Shown here: piece by piece, positions 12,601 through 23,200 of the stretch
Numbering within the stretch: position 1 is the first letter of the stretch
Layout: every line of letters starts with the position of its first letter
From: Tribonema minus
Lineage: Eukaryota > Sar > Xanthophyceae > Tribonematales > Tribonemataceae
Assembly: GCA_017506865.1 (NCBI GenBank)
Contig: JAFCMP010000036.1
Span: forward strand, 1 to 64,000
DNA length: 64,000 bases
Reading direction: 5' to 3'
The notes under the pieces: model-generated
What the model saw: only the letters and a program-made list of their open reading frames with translations
The model's database searches: none
Told to the model about the DNA's origin: nothing
Program-made: the position numbers and the translations under genes

Positions 12601-14225
12601 TTGAATGTGTAGTGCGCGCAATGGGGGCAACAGGGAAGGCAGTGGTTTCTGGGGCAGGTCTTGTGAGCTGCTGCTGCGTGCAATCTCGCACGATATGCTT
12701 GGACAAACTTGTACGAGTGGTCGTCTAGGTGTGAGCACAATGGCCTCTGGACCTTCGGGCGAAGTGTCCACTTCCGCAGTAGCCGGACGTCAGAGTGTGA
12801 CGAGATATCCTTTAGGGTACTCTGAAACGTCCACCGCCTGTACGCTTCCAGTACCAGGTGATGATTACGACATGCAGACCATTTGTGCAGGACACCGCGC
12901 AGATTTTTTCAACTTGACTATGTTGTCTCAGATCAGAGCACTAGAAGGGCCGTTGCGTGCAACGCCTTGCCGCAAATGGGCAACCCCACGTGGCAGCCGA
13001 CATCTCTCAAGGCGGACGGCGGCGAAGCACCGTGTACGCGACTGGTATCGCGCCAGCACGCATGCGAAAGCGGCTGCAGTGGTGCGTGCAGTTGGCGCGG
13101 GGATCTACGCAAGCGACTCTCCACGCACAGGAGAGTCACTGCGCCGCCTGAGCGCTGATGCGTGCAGCAGCTGTTGCCCGGGTGTCAGGGTTTGCGATGC
13201 CCTGCGCGTCACAGCTGAACTTGCGAGCCGCCGCGCTGCTCGGGCCGCAGTGAGCAGTGCTCAGAGCATCTTCGATACGGCTCTCGACGTGCAGATTGCA
13301 CGTTCTGCTCACTCACGCCACCCCCGTTCCCTGGTGAAGGGATGTCACACAGGCAGCTCACCTGCTGCTGCTGCTGCTGCTGCGGCTGCCTGTTTCTTTC
13401 TACGTCCATTACTTCGCACAATGACTCATGTCAGGCGCAGATCCGTGCCTCACCAGCAGCAGGTGCCACAAGTGCTAACGCCACGGCAGCAGGCGCGGTG
13501 TGCGAAGGATCCGTGAATGTGATCCACAGAGCTGACCAGATACGCTGCGCAGCAGCAGATTTACCCCATATTTGGCCGCCAGCGCAGTACATCAGCACCA
13601 AGACACCTCTTTCTCTTCAGGCGCGTTCAGAGCAGCCATGCCCTGGTAGCATGCCAGGCACTGGAAGCAGCCACTGCCTGGCAATGCCGGCTACCTAGAA
13701 TGCAAGCCATGTCTGCTGGGAGCAGATGGCACCTGTCTGCTGCAGCTGCTTGTGCACATTGCGTAGGTGCTCAGAAGACGTCGGCGACAGCTTATGCCAG
13801 GTCACATGTGTGCAGTGGGCCATGCAAGCCTACGTGCACTTTGCCACGCGGCACTTAGCAACCCAGTGGCGCTGTCGAAATCTCCCGAAGTACCATTGCC
13901 AGTAGCAGTCCGGCAGGATAGGGCTGTGTTGCCAGATGATATCACAGTAGCATTCGAGTCTGTTGTCAGAGCTACTGCAGAAAGTATTACATGACACTTC
14001 AAGACAGTGTGATCATGTCAATCAAAATGGGTTGCGAATGACTGATTGCCGCACCTTCACTCCATTATATCTCATCGTGATGAAGCTCACATCGCCAGCT
14101 GCGGTGGGCACATTTCTAGCACTGATGACGTGCACGTGCAGCACAGGTATTTTGCGCACAGGCGCCGCCGCCGTCGCCATCTCTCCTTTCGCTCGTTCAC
14201 TGCTCCTCGCACGCACCCTCAACAA
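1675..14225 (-). CDS. C2-domain protein with voltage-sensor-like membrane region (11 exons)
   Basis: Proposed exons, in transcript order: 14225-14055, 12148-11933, 11534-11227, 10692-9575, 8774-8446, 8206-7605, 6429-6243, 5256-5012, 4219-4114, 3351-3104, 2282-1675; roughly 1,380 residues. Exons 1-2 form a classical C2 start (VLHVHVISARNVP, then VGTTRNFDQQPGSKRPLFDE and VTFELWAG). Exons 3-6 hold more C2-like strands and long Gly/Ala/His/Gln-rich linkers. Exon 7 has a hydrophobic helix (VLDLLLLAAYAAVMLATAV). Exon 8 reads like S2-S3 of CNG/HCN/EAG channels (VSLRTGYIG, then VVVDPRRVAWRY and LDLLCALPHN). Exons 9-11 are Arg/Leu-rich and could include an S4, but no pore loop or GYG is seen. Splice phases match from exon 1 to 7. 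Frame breaks occur in a CG-dinucleotide run in exon 7, near 3240-3290 in exon 10, and near 1960-2000 in exon 11; without the last one the protein stops at 1902. An alternative start is Met at 14180. Membrane location is inferred. Confidence 0.6.
5190..5635 (-). repeat. Exon-edge echo array, acceptor of C2-gene exon 8
   Basis: The acceptor and first roughly 60 bases of exon 8 (exon starts 5256 on the minus strand) recur twice upstream in the intron, at about 5367-5445 and 5568-5630. Each copy has the block reading gcgcacctgcggcggcag on the plus strand plus flanking exon-like sequence (gcgctcgcgtcg...cccagtccag). The copies carry an intact AG acceptor but drift away from the exon further in. 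Confidence 0.85.
7482..7660 (-). repeat. Exon-edge echo, donor of C2-gene exon 6
   Basis: The last ~50 bases of exon 6 plus the donor (exon end 7605) are duplicated about 113 bases further into the intron, at 7482-7545. The shared block on the plus strand includes gcacctctgcaggaccttga followed by ccagcagctgcgactcgtcg. The GT donor is preserved in both copies. Confidence 0.9.
8800..9320 (-). repeat. Tandem ~290-bp intron units ending in exon-5 acceptor echoes (C2 gene)
   Basis: The intron before exon 5 (exon starts 8774) contains two related units. Landmarks: gcgtcacgtttaaa near 8826 and gcgtcacgcttaag near 9112; cctgtacagcacagtgccac near 8963 and again near 9278; purine-rich gagaaagagagag tracts at 8875-8900 and 9180-9202. 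Copies of the exon edge (agcc[t/c]gcgaagccct[c/t]cgctgcg) lie at 8755-8782 (real) and about 9017-9050, with weaker ones at 8848 and 9143. A pure G run of ~29 bases lies at 9061-9090. Confidence 0.85.
11084..11272 (-). repeat. Exon-edge echo, donor of C2-gene exon 3
   Basis: The end of exon 3 with its donor (exon end 11227) is copied ~122 bases into the intron at about 11084-11148. Shared plus-strand words are gggcactcac, ctgcaggcggaccatggtga and ggcgc; the copy keeps the GTGAGTG donor. Confidence 0.9.
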
Positions 14226-14406
14226 TTGCGACCCATGACGAGGATATCAGCAGCTGCCAAGGCTTGTTACAGCAAACCCTGTCCCCCGTCCCCAAAGCCT
14301 GGTGACACTGCTGTCAAGTCAGTTCAGGTCGATCACAACTTCACCTCCAAAACTTCACAGTTTGCAAATTGGAAATCCAGAGCGTGGTCGGCTGCCGTGG
14401 AAGAGC
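14226..14406. promoter_or_regulatory. Divergent promoter, C2 gene / NUP35
   Basis: Only about 180 bases separate the two proposed start codons (or 226 if the C2 gene starts at 14180). The interval must hold both 5' UTRs and promoters. It contains two acttca words (14338, 14354) resembling the recurrent ttgaagt/acttcaa motif near other gene starts. No TATA box is evident. Confidence 0.5.
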
Positions 14407-17400
14407 ATGTACGGGCAGGGATATGGGGGTGGATATGGCTATGGGGGCGGAGGCTATAGTGGGTTTGGTGGAGGTGCACCGCAGCATAGCGGCGGCTCGA
14501 GCTTTGGGTACGCCTCGGGCGGCAACGGCGAGTACGGCAGATCCTCTCAGCAACAAGAACAGCAACCGGATTACAACGAGGCAGGGCTCTTTGCAACACC
14601 GCGGTCTTCAAGAACACCGCCTCGTCAAAAAGAAGTCTATGCGACACCAGCAGCAACGACTCCTTACGACTACAGTGCCCCTGCTGCCACTCCGGGAGCC
14701 ATGGTACCAGCTCGCAGGTACGACACAAATCAGCAACAAATGCTAGGCGGTAGCAGTTGCCGTTCATGTGCGAGCATCAGAGGTGCTGTGAAGTCTACTG
14801 CAGCGCAATGGAGCAGCGAGGTTCTGTAAGGCACTGTTCCGGATCGGAATCCACACGAGAGTTCATGCTGTGGTCAACTCAGATGACTGATGCTGTCACA
14901 CTCAGCAAATCCACCATCCATAAGAGCAGCAACAACCCGCACATGGATCCCATCTTCTTCGCCTTTGCCTTTTCGGGTGCTGCAGCGAATCCGTGACGAG
15001 CCCCGGCAGAGACGGCGCGCCTGCCAACAGGACCAATGGGATGGAGCCCCCTGAGCACGGAGGGGCATTTATACCGACAGACATTGACGAGGCTCCTCCC
15101 ACAATGTCCCTTTTGGACTCAGGAGGTGAGGGCTTGGGTGAAATGATGGAAACAAAGCTTAGCGTGCTTACATTACCTTCCTGCCGACATGGGATCAGCG
15201 TGAGGGTCACGGTCAGGGCCAATTGGCGCATTTCACACGATCACCGGCCCTGCATGCGGCACAGCTCAACCCCGTACCCCCCCAGAGCACCCCACTCTAC
15301 AAACAGCCAATGGAGTAGGTCGCGTTACGCCGCTCAATGCGCACAGCACGCACCGCGAGTCAGGCGGGGGTGCACCTGGCTGTGCGCCGGGGACGCTCTG
15401 GCAAAGCGCGCTCGCTGCAAACCGTGCCCCGCAGTCGCGCGTGGGCTGAGCGCTCTCATGCACACGATTCACTGCAACGACTCCTATGAGCCAACACACG
15501 CCCCCCGCCTCACCATTCGCTGCCGCTGCCGCTGCCGCCGCCGCAGCGCGCGCGGAGCCATGGTCGGCGGCGCAGGAGGCGTCCTTCGGGCTGCGGCGGC
15601 GGCGCGCGGGCGACGACCTGCTCGCGCGCAGCGCGGAGGACTGGGCGCGCTGGGTGATGGTATATGGCATGCCCGCGGGGTGCGTGGCGGAGGTCGTGGA
15701 CCACTTCCGCGTGTACGGGCAGGTGCGTCAGCGCTCAGCTCGGGGGACGACGCCGGCGGCGGCGTCCGCGCGCGAGGGCGTTTGCACGTATGACTTTTTC
15801 CCGGCAATTTCTTTCTTGATGAATACTTGATTTATTCAAACCGCGAAACAATCTTGAATGGTTCACCGCGATGGCGCGCGGCGAGTGTGTCTGACGGCGT
15901 CGGCTGGCCCTAATACTAAGCGCGCTCGCTGGAGGAGGCGGTGGTGGTCTGCGTGCGTGCGGTTTCATCGTGGTCACTTGGGCGCAGCACGTGTGGGCAC
16001 GGTCAGGGTTAGGCTAAAATTTAGGGTTAGATTAGGTTACCCAGCCCTAAGTGCAGAGGCGGGCGGCAGCGCGCCGCAGTTCTATTGTCGGGCAGAATGA
16101 GCTGGTACATCAGGTGTCACTGCACGGTGGTGAGTTTCGCATGGCACGCATTGTTCTGGAAGTCTGGAGCCATGCTTCACACTCTGCAGGCGATCCGTCA
16201 GAGGCTTCAGAGGTTAGGGTAGAGGTTAGGGTAAGGGCCTGACCCTAACCCTGAGTCTTTGCCGCCGCTCACTGTGGGTGCGCATGCCACGCTGTATTGT
16301 GTGGTAGTCACAGTGTGCTCCGGCGCAGTGCACTGTGCGCCAGATGACGTCTGCAAATCTGCTTTCCGGCGCATTCATACCCTGTGCGCGCTTGTTATCG
16401 TCGCAGTCCATATGGTCGCTGAGGTCATATGCATATTCGCTGTGTCTTCGCTTGCTGTGCAGGTGGTGGAGAACAGGGTGGGCCAAGGCAACTGGGTGCT
16501 GCTGCGCTACGCGACTGTGCTGCAGGTGAGCTTGCGTCAGCGCTGCGCGCATTGTGTAGGCCGTGCAAGAGTTTCCTTGAAGCAGCGTGATGAACTGATT
16601 CAGGTTGTGGCAAAGCGTGGGAGCGACACGACAGTACTTGACGTAATGTGCTGCAGATTAGGATTGGGGTTAGGGTTAGAGTTAGGATTAGGGTTAGGGT
16701 TTGGCCGCCGCCGCCGCCGAGGTGCACGATGCGCATCATGAGAGGCCCGTCAGAGTTGTCTCTGCGGCAGCGTGGCCAACTGGTTCAGGTTATGGCTCAT
16801 GTGGAGGCGCGACATTACAAAAGCGTTACGTTCAATTGCAAAGCACACCTACATGCCCTGTGAATACATACCCTACCCCCGATACGACGAAACAATGCGT
16901 GGCGCTCGTGTAACCAGGGTGCCGGCAGAAAGCACTTCACGCGAAGCAACGCAGACACCTGTCCTGTGGAGCATTGCAGTGACAGTCACTGTGTACTCAC
17001 GTTCAACTGCCAAGTCCAAATGCTCTGCTGTCAGCTTGCGGCGTGCTTCCGCATCTCGAACCAGGATTAGGGTTGGGGTTAGGGCTAGGTCTCCCCCCCC
17101 CCCCCCCCCCCCCCCCCACCATGCGCTGCGCCAGGGAGGCCAGGGCCGTTGCCTGAGGTGCTGCCGCCCGCGTCAGCAGCCCATTGCGCCCTCATCTTTC
17201 TGGCAGTGTACCATATGCAGTTCAGTGTACAGTGTACTGGCCTGTGTACCCTGCGCGGCGCTCATCGCTGCTCTGCAAGTGTCGGCGGTCAGAGACCTAA
17301 GCGGCAGGGGCGCCAAAGACCGCCTGCGAGCGCTGCGTGCAGTGGACAGCGAGACATGCGCGACACCAGCACAGGGACGGCGCTGCTGCCTGCTGATGGC

Positions 17401-19814
17401 AGTGCTCACATACATGCTGCACTTGCGTTTCTTTGTGGGGTCCAACATCCTCAGATACACACGATGGTGTAAACCTGGAACGATGATATTTTAGCACCGG
17501 TTTCTGCGCTCCCAGCTGCAGCGTTGGAGTGCAAATCTCATCATAACCGAAGGACGGCACTCCCCTCCAACTCAAAACACATTGGCCCTGGCACCCATTG
17601 ATCTCAGCGACTGACGTGCAGCCTGCTGTCCCGTCCGCCTGCGCGTGCACTACCCTCAACCCTAACCCTGAGCAGGCGCGCAAGGCGCTCGCCTCGGGCA
17701 ACCACGCGCGCATCAGCGGCGGGCGCATCATGGTCGGCACGAGCGCCATCGACGCCGCCGCCGCGGCGCAGCTCGTGGTGGACGATGACGCCACGGAGCG
17801 TCTCGCGCGGCGCTGCGCGTCGCCCCCCCCCGCGCACGTCCCCCTGGGGGGGGGCGCGCGGCTGCGACCCCCGCGGCAGCGCTCCCCAGGTGAGCCGCTG
17901 TGTGGTCAGTACGGGTTGCAATTGAAGTTGCAGTTGAGGTATATTCAAAGCTTGAAACACGGTGCTCACAGCACGCCGTAAAACGCACGGCGCTGCGCGT
18001 CGCCCCCCGCCGCACACGTTCCCCTGGGGGGGGGGCGCGTGGCCGCCACCCCCGCGGCATCGTTCCCCAGGTGAGCCGCTGTGTATGTCAGCATGGGTCG
18101 CAATTGAAGTTGCAGTTGAAGTATGTCAATGCTTGGAACACAGTGCTCACAGCACGCCGTAAAACGCGTGGCGCTGCGCGGCGCCCCCCGCGCACGTCCC
18201 CCTGGGGGGGGGGGGCGCGACCGCGACCGCCGCGGCAGCGCTCCCCAGGTGGGCTGCGGCGGGCCGGCCTGTGTCTTGTTCGTGTCAGCGCATTCATATG
18301 TTCTCGCGTGTGGTGTCGAGCGACGTCTTTCGTGCGGGATCTGGTGATCCAACTCAACACCCAACACTCATTTTGGTTTTTTGGTCACCCTGAAATTTAT
18401 AGAAGTATGTTTATTGTCCCGGGTTTTTGGATTACTAGCCATGCCTTCTGTAAATATGCAAAGAAACTAATATTTGGGTATGTATCTTGCTGTGATGTGA
18501 GATCGCGCGCCTGGCGCGCTCTGCGTCTCATGAGCTCGGCGACGCCCCCCTGGAGCGGCATGCGAAACACCCCCGCAGCAACGCTCCGCGGAAGGGTTGT
18601 TTGTTCTGCCGCGCCGCTTGGGATGCTTGCCGCATCGCCTTCCAAATGGTGTTTGTTGATCGGCGGCATTGTGAAGCAGCCTACCAGACGCTCTCCGCCC
18701 CCTAGGAGAGGCACGCGCGCTGGCTCTGTAGCAACGCTTGCTGCCCATGCGCTGCATCTGAGCATTGCAGCTACCACATGCATTGGCAGCGAGCAACATA
18801 CGAAATGGAACCAGTCCACGGGCTGAGATGTCCATATTTGCGCCACTTTGCACTGAGGCGCGTCGTGCACGTCTGAATCGCTCCGCCGATGCTGCAGCGC
18901 CATCGGGTATGCGCCGCCGGTGCGGCCGCGCGCCACGGTGCGGAGAGTGGCCGCCATCGACGACTCCGACCTGCTGCAGGTGCGCTCGCGCGCTTCAGCT
19001 CCATGCAGACGGCGTTCAGACAACTGTTCTGTTTGGTGGTGTCGCCCTGTTTTCGCGCCTGCGCTGCGTGCCTCGCTCACCAACCTGGCTGTCACAGCCG
19101 CGTGCGTTTGGAGTTGCTGGATGTCTCAAGGGCCTAGGCGCACTGGCAACTGCTTCGAACCGCTACAAGCAGGCCCATTGATACTCGGCGCTGGTTGAAA
19201 GCCTGCTGACTTGATGGTGACACACGTCGCCGGGCCGCCTGCGCAGTCGTTTCCAGGCGCTCCTGCGCCTGACGCCGTCATACCAGCAGTCGCCTTGCAT
19301 GTTGTTCAAAGAGTGAGCAGTTGCGTCGCTGTTCGCAAGTCGTCTCGTTTTGGCCCACCCTGCAGGTCAGAACAAGATCTGATTCAGAAGCTGTGCCGCC
19401 GCGCTGCGATCACCGCGCGTTCACTGCGGCTCTGCAGCGATTGCTGCATCTGACATGCTGCGGGTACTTCCACGGCGCGCGATTGTACGTACGCTCGGTG
19501 ACGGCCCTACGTCTGCTCCTAGGCTTGCGAAGAGGGGGCTGATGCTGAGAAGTGGTAGACACCTGCTCGCGCAGTTCACACGTGCCTGCGTCCATCGTGC
19601 AATACCTGTGCTGTCTGACGACCGCAACACGAATGGCAAGTCCGGTGTTGGCACCGCATTGACACAGGTAGACACAGAACTTATCTGTGCTGACTGCTGC
19701 CGCCTTGCGCTGCTTGCGTGACGCGCGCAGGAGGCGCCTAGAGCGCGCAAGTGGAACGTCTGCGACCGCATCTACCAGTACATCTTCTCGGGGACGCGGG
19801 CGGTGCACGACTAG
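14407..19814 (+). CDS. NUP35: Nucleoporin NUP35/NUP53 (MPPN RRM-like domain)
   Basis: Exons: 14407-14717, 14986-15125, 15547-15722, 16463-16525, 17676-17889, 18898-18979, 19731-19814; about 356 residues, near the usual 320-400. The N-terminus is Gly/Tyr/Ser/Gln-rich with [10 protein letters not shown], as expected for a pore protein. Exons 3-5 encode the Nup35 [14 protein letters not shown], then [18 protein letters not shown] across the exon 4/5 junction, then [11 protein letters not shown]. The C-terminus ([15 protein letters not shown]) resembles the family's amphipathic membrane-binding tail. Role, from the family: inner-ring scaffold of the nuclear pore. Phases match except between exon 5 (ends phase 1) and exon 6 (needs phase 2). 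Exon 5 contains C and G runs, so a run-length error or a missed exon is likely. Confidence 0.88.
15999..16255 (+). repeat. Interstitial telomere-like repeats in NUP35 intron 3
   Basis: Degenerate ttaggg units occur at about 15999-16038. A short inverted pair (ggttagggtaagg then ccctaaccctgag) lies at about 16211-16255 and could form a hairpin. A third cluster is at 16658-16702 in intron 4. Confidence 0.75.
17805..18262 (+). repeat. Three tandem copies of NUP35 exon-5 end + donor + intron
   Basis: The last ~80 bases of exon 5, its donor and ~95 bases of intron occur three times in a row. Donors are at 17889/17890, 18071/18072 and 18248/18249, a period of 177-182 bases. Every unit ends ccccag|gtg, and the first two continue gagccgctgtgt. 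Intron parts share caattgaagttgcagttga and ctcacagcacgccgtaaaac. Homopolymer lengths differ between copies, so copies 2 and 3 change frame relative to copy 1. Confidence 0.92.
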
Positions 19815-20293
19815 GCGCGGCCTGCAGCAGCGCTAGAGCCATAGCAAGTACATTTTTGAACACACAGCTTGGCGGCGGCGACGGCCGCAAATACAATGTG
19901 GTGTTTGTCGTGCTTGGGCACACTGCGACGGTGTCTTGATCACGCGTCTCTGTGCTACGTGCTGTCGTCGTTGCTGCCTCATGTGTTTGCAAGCGCAGTG
20001 AACATGGGTGCATTCCGCGTGTCATGCATGACGGCGGCAGATGTCAATGTTGAAATTGCGTTTTTATTCATGGCAGGTGGATGTTAGAGTCATCTAGTGT
20101 ACTCCGAAATTTGTATTGGTGTTCAAGCTTTGCTCGAAGTCAAAGCTAAAGCAAGCCCCACCTTCACGTATCTTCTAGATTTATTTTGGGCGCGTCAACA
20201 ATTGTTGAAGTTGGTCTCCGACTTGAACCAAAGTCCCTCGACTCAAACGCGCTGCAGCTGTGCGCCAGCTGCCTGTAGCGGTGCTGAGTCACC
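19815..20293. other. Spacer between NUP35 and the K+ channel gene; likely promoter of the latter
   Basis: About 480 bases between two genes on the same strand. No coding signal. A near-palindromic ttgaagttgg tctcc gacttgaa lies at 20205-20227, about 70 bases before the channel start codon. Confidence 0.5.
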
Positions 20294-23200
20294 ATGCGGC
20301 GCGCTTCCATCCCTCATGCAGAGGGTGGACCAACGCTTGACATCGAGTCGGAGCCCAGCGCCGAATCCACCCTCTTGCCGGCGAGATCCTCTGTCAACTA
20401 CGGTGCTGATCAGGAGATCATGCCCCCCCCGTCGCAGCGCCAGAAGCAAAGCGAGGGCCAGCATCAAGAGGATGGCGATAAGGACAGAAAGCACAGGAGG
20501 AAGCACAAAGGGTTGAAATTCCTGTCAGGGCTCATGGCATGGAAAAAGAGGGCAGCCCCTGTTGTCAAGCTGCATCAGAGACTCATAGATAGGTGAGCGT
20601 GGCATGTACTGACGCATGTTGTGCTGGAAACATCTGCTCAGGCTGCTGGCCGTGTGCAGAAACTGGTCAGGAAGGGGGCGGGTCACGCATCGGAAAACGT
20701 GACATGTCACGAACCCCCAGAGACAACAGACTTGCAGCGCTAGGAGCTGTGTTGCCTGGCAATGCCAGCACCATATGCGGCATTGCTCTCACTTGCTGAA
20801 TGCCACACGACAGCGTGCACGTAACCGCTGCTACTTCCACCACACATGACTTTGACACACGCATAGACTGCGCATACTACGGGAGACGCGGCAATAGATG
20901 TCAGCGACGACACGAAAACGCAGAAATTTCCGATACGTATTGATGCCCATGCACCACACCAAAGCGCGCACATCCCAAAAAGCGAGACCGCTGATGAAGC
21001 TGCCGTTGTTCTTGGATCGCACATGTACCATGCAGCAACATGTTCAGCACATTTGCCCCCAGTTATTTGTTCAGGAAAGGCGTTATTTGTGTCGCCTGTG
21101 CGTCCCCGCTAGCTGCGAAGTAACCGTGCAGTGCGGTAGCTGCAGCTCGTTAAGACTCCTGCGCCTCGCTGCATTGCGCTGATCACTGCTGGCAGTCCGC
21201 GTTCATCAGCAGTTGAAGAAGGGTGAAGCGCCACGCGTCACATCTGTGCACTGCAGGCTGAGTGCTTGACACTGGATAGCGACGCCGTAGCGTAGTCTTG
21301 AACAAAGCTGAAATCAGACATGAGTACGCTCTGAGTACCCCACTCTCTCCGTAAACTCAATGTGCGCATGCCGTCACACATTCATGCCCGTAACTGCCGA
21401 TAATGTCACAAAACAGTGGAAACTCAAAGCGCGGCCGCTTGCAGACGTGTGGAGGGTGCCGTGCACCCCAGCAGCCTGTAAGTGGTGCAAAGGCGTTGTC
21501 ATTTTTGCATTCACGCGGGCAAGCGCGGCTCTGAATACATACACACAACATAGCTAACCAAAGTACATGCCGGCGTATCCGATAGGCGAGAAGAGCGTGC
21601 TGGGGCACATCGATGCCGGTAGGTGCTTTGCTCTGACTGACAATCACTGCCTTATGAATCGAGATGAACCGTCTATGTTTTGCACACGGGCGCGCGCGTG
21701 GGGGGGGGGGGGAGGGGGGCAGTCGGCCCACCTCAGCGACAGCGTGGTGTTTGGTGGTGGCAGAGGCATGCACATCACGGCCCCCGATGCACGGCGACAG
21801 CGCTCGTTGCACCGCGTGTGCGCGGCGGCGACGCAGCGCTCCCTGTTTAAGGATAGGTTAAGGTTAGGGTTAGGATCAGGGCAGGCAGGGCCCAGTAGAC
21901 AACGAGCTGCGAGGACTCAATGTGTGATCGTTCGATGCTTGTGGCAGTGCTCACCCCTAAACTTTGAAGGGGCTGATGCTCATCAGAGCATGAGGCTGGT
22001 GCTTGTTACAGCATCCATGCCTGGTACTTGTGATATGTCAACGTCCTTGTGTACTCTGGACGCGTCCGCACGGGGGCAGAGCGTACTGTGACATCCAGGG
22101 GTAGGGCCCAGCGCTGCGGATACGATGTAGCGACCAGTACCCCTTTGTTGCGGCCCGGCCATAGTTCTCAGCAATACATGGTAGGTATGCTCCACCGTGA
22201 CATCGCTCAACGTGTGAGGTCGCCACATCCGTTCGTTGCGACAGCAGGGACTGCTCGTGCCACCATGGCTACAGGCTCTACGGACACGATACAGCGACCA
22301 TTACCCCATTGTCATGCCGCACCGCAATTCCCATCAATGAAAGGCGCTTCACCGTAATATTGCTCAGCATACGCTCTGTGTCGATGTTCAAACCGCGCTC
22401 GCGCAGGTGCCTGCCTCACTTCCGGCATGCAGTAGCGCTTCGCTGTGACAACGCTCATCACGCACTCTGTGAGAACTTCACTGTAACACCGCTTTGCATG
22501 GACTCTGTGATAAGAAGACAGTGCTCAGCATGCGCTTCGTGTCGATGCTCAACGCGCGCGCTCGCGCAGGGACAGCACGTACCATCCGTTGTCACAACGC
22601 TCAACATGCACTCGGTGACGGTTTCACTCTTGAAGCTGCTTAGCATGGACTCTGTGACGAAGTTCGACGTGCGCTCTGTGACAATGCTCAGCATGTGTCA
22701 ACGCTCAATGCGCGCTCGCTCGTGCAGGGACAGCACGTACCACCAGAGCTACGGGCGCTGGAACATCGACCGCAACACCAAGGACGACCACATCCGCACG
22801 CTCTTCAACAACGACAGGTTCCACACGGTGCTGCACATGACGACGTGGAAGGTGCTGAGGTGAGGGGGGTGGAAAGCAGCGGGCAGACAGGGGGTGTCGC
22901 TATGTTTGAATCAGGGTAGCGCTGATGAGAGGAGGCAACGGAGATGGCGTTGTACAGCATGTAGAGATGCCAATGCCCATGCGACACAATCGCAACGGCC
23001 ACATGATGGAACCCGGTGCATGCAGTGTTGCGCTAGTGACAACAGGGGCCTCAATCACTGACTGCTCACCCCTTACCCCCTCCCCTCCCCCCGAACCCCC
23101 CCCTTCCTTCCTGCAGCTACCTATTCTTTGCGTACCTCGTGGTGGTATCGACGTTTGCGTTGATTTACCTCATCATATCGCACTTCGACGGCTGCAATAT

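Noticed and set aside
12605-13516. Plus-strand open frame of 303 codons
   Set aside because: Lies in intron 1 of the C2 gene; no family resemblance and no GC-rich third positions.
16658-16702. True telomere or chromosome end
   Set aside because: Only a few degenerate units flanked on both sides by gene sequence.
19138-19225. Possible minus-strand tRNA (ggttcgaagc)
   Set aside because: No consistent cloverleaf or anticodon.
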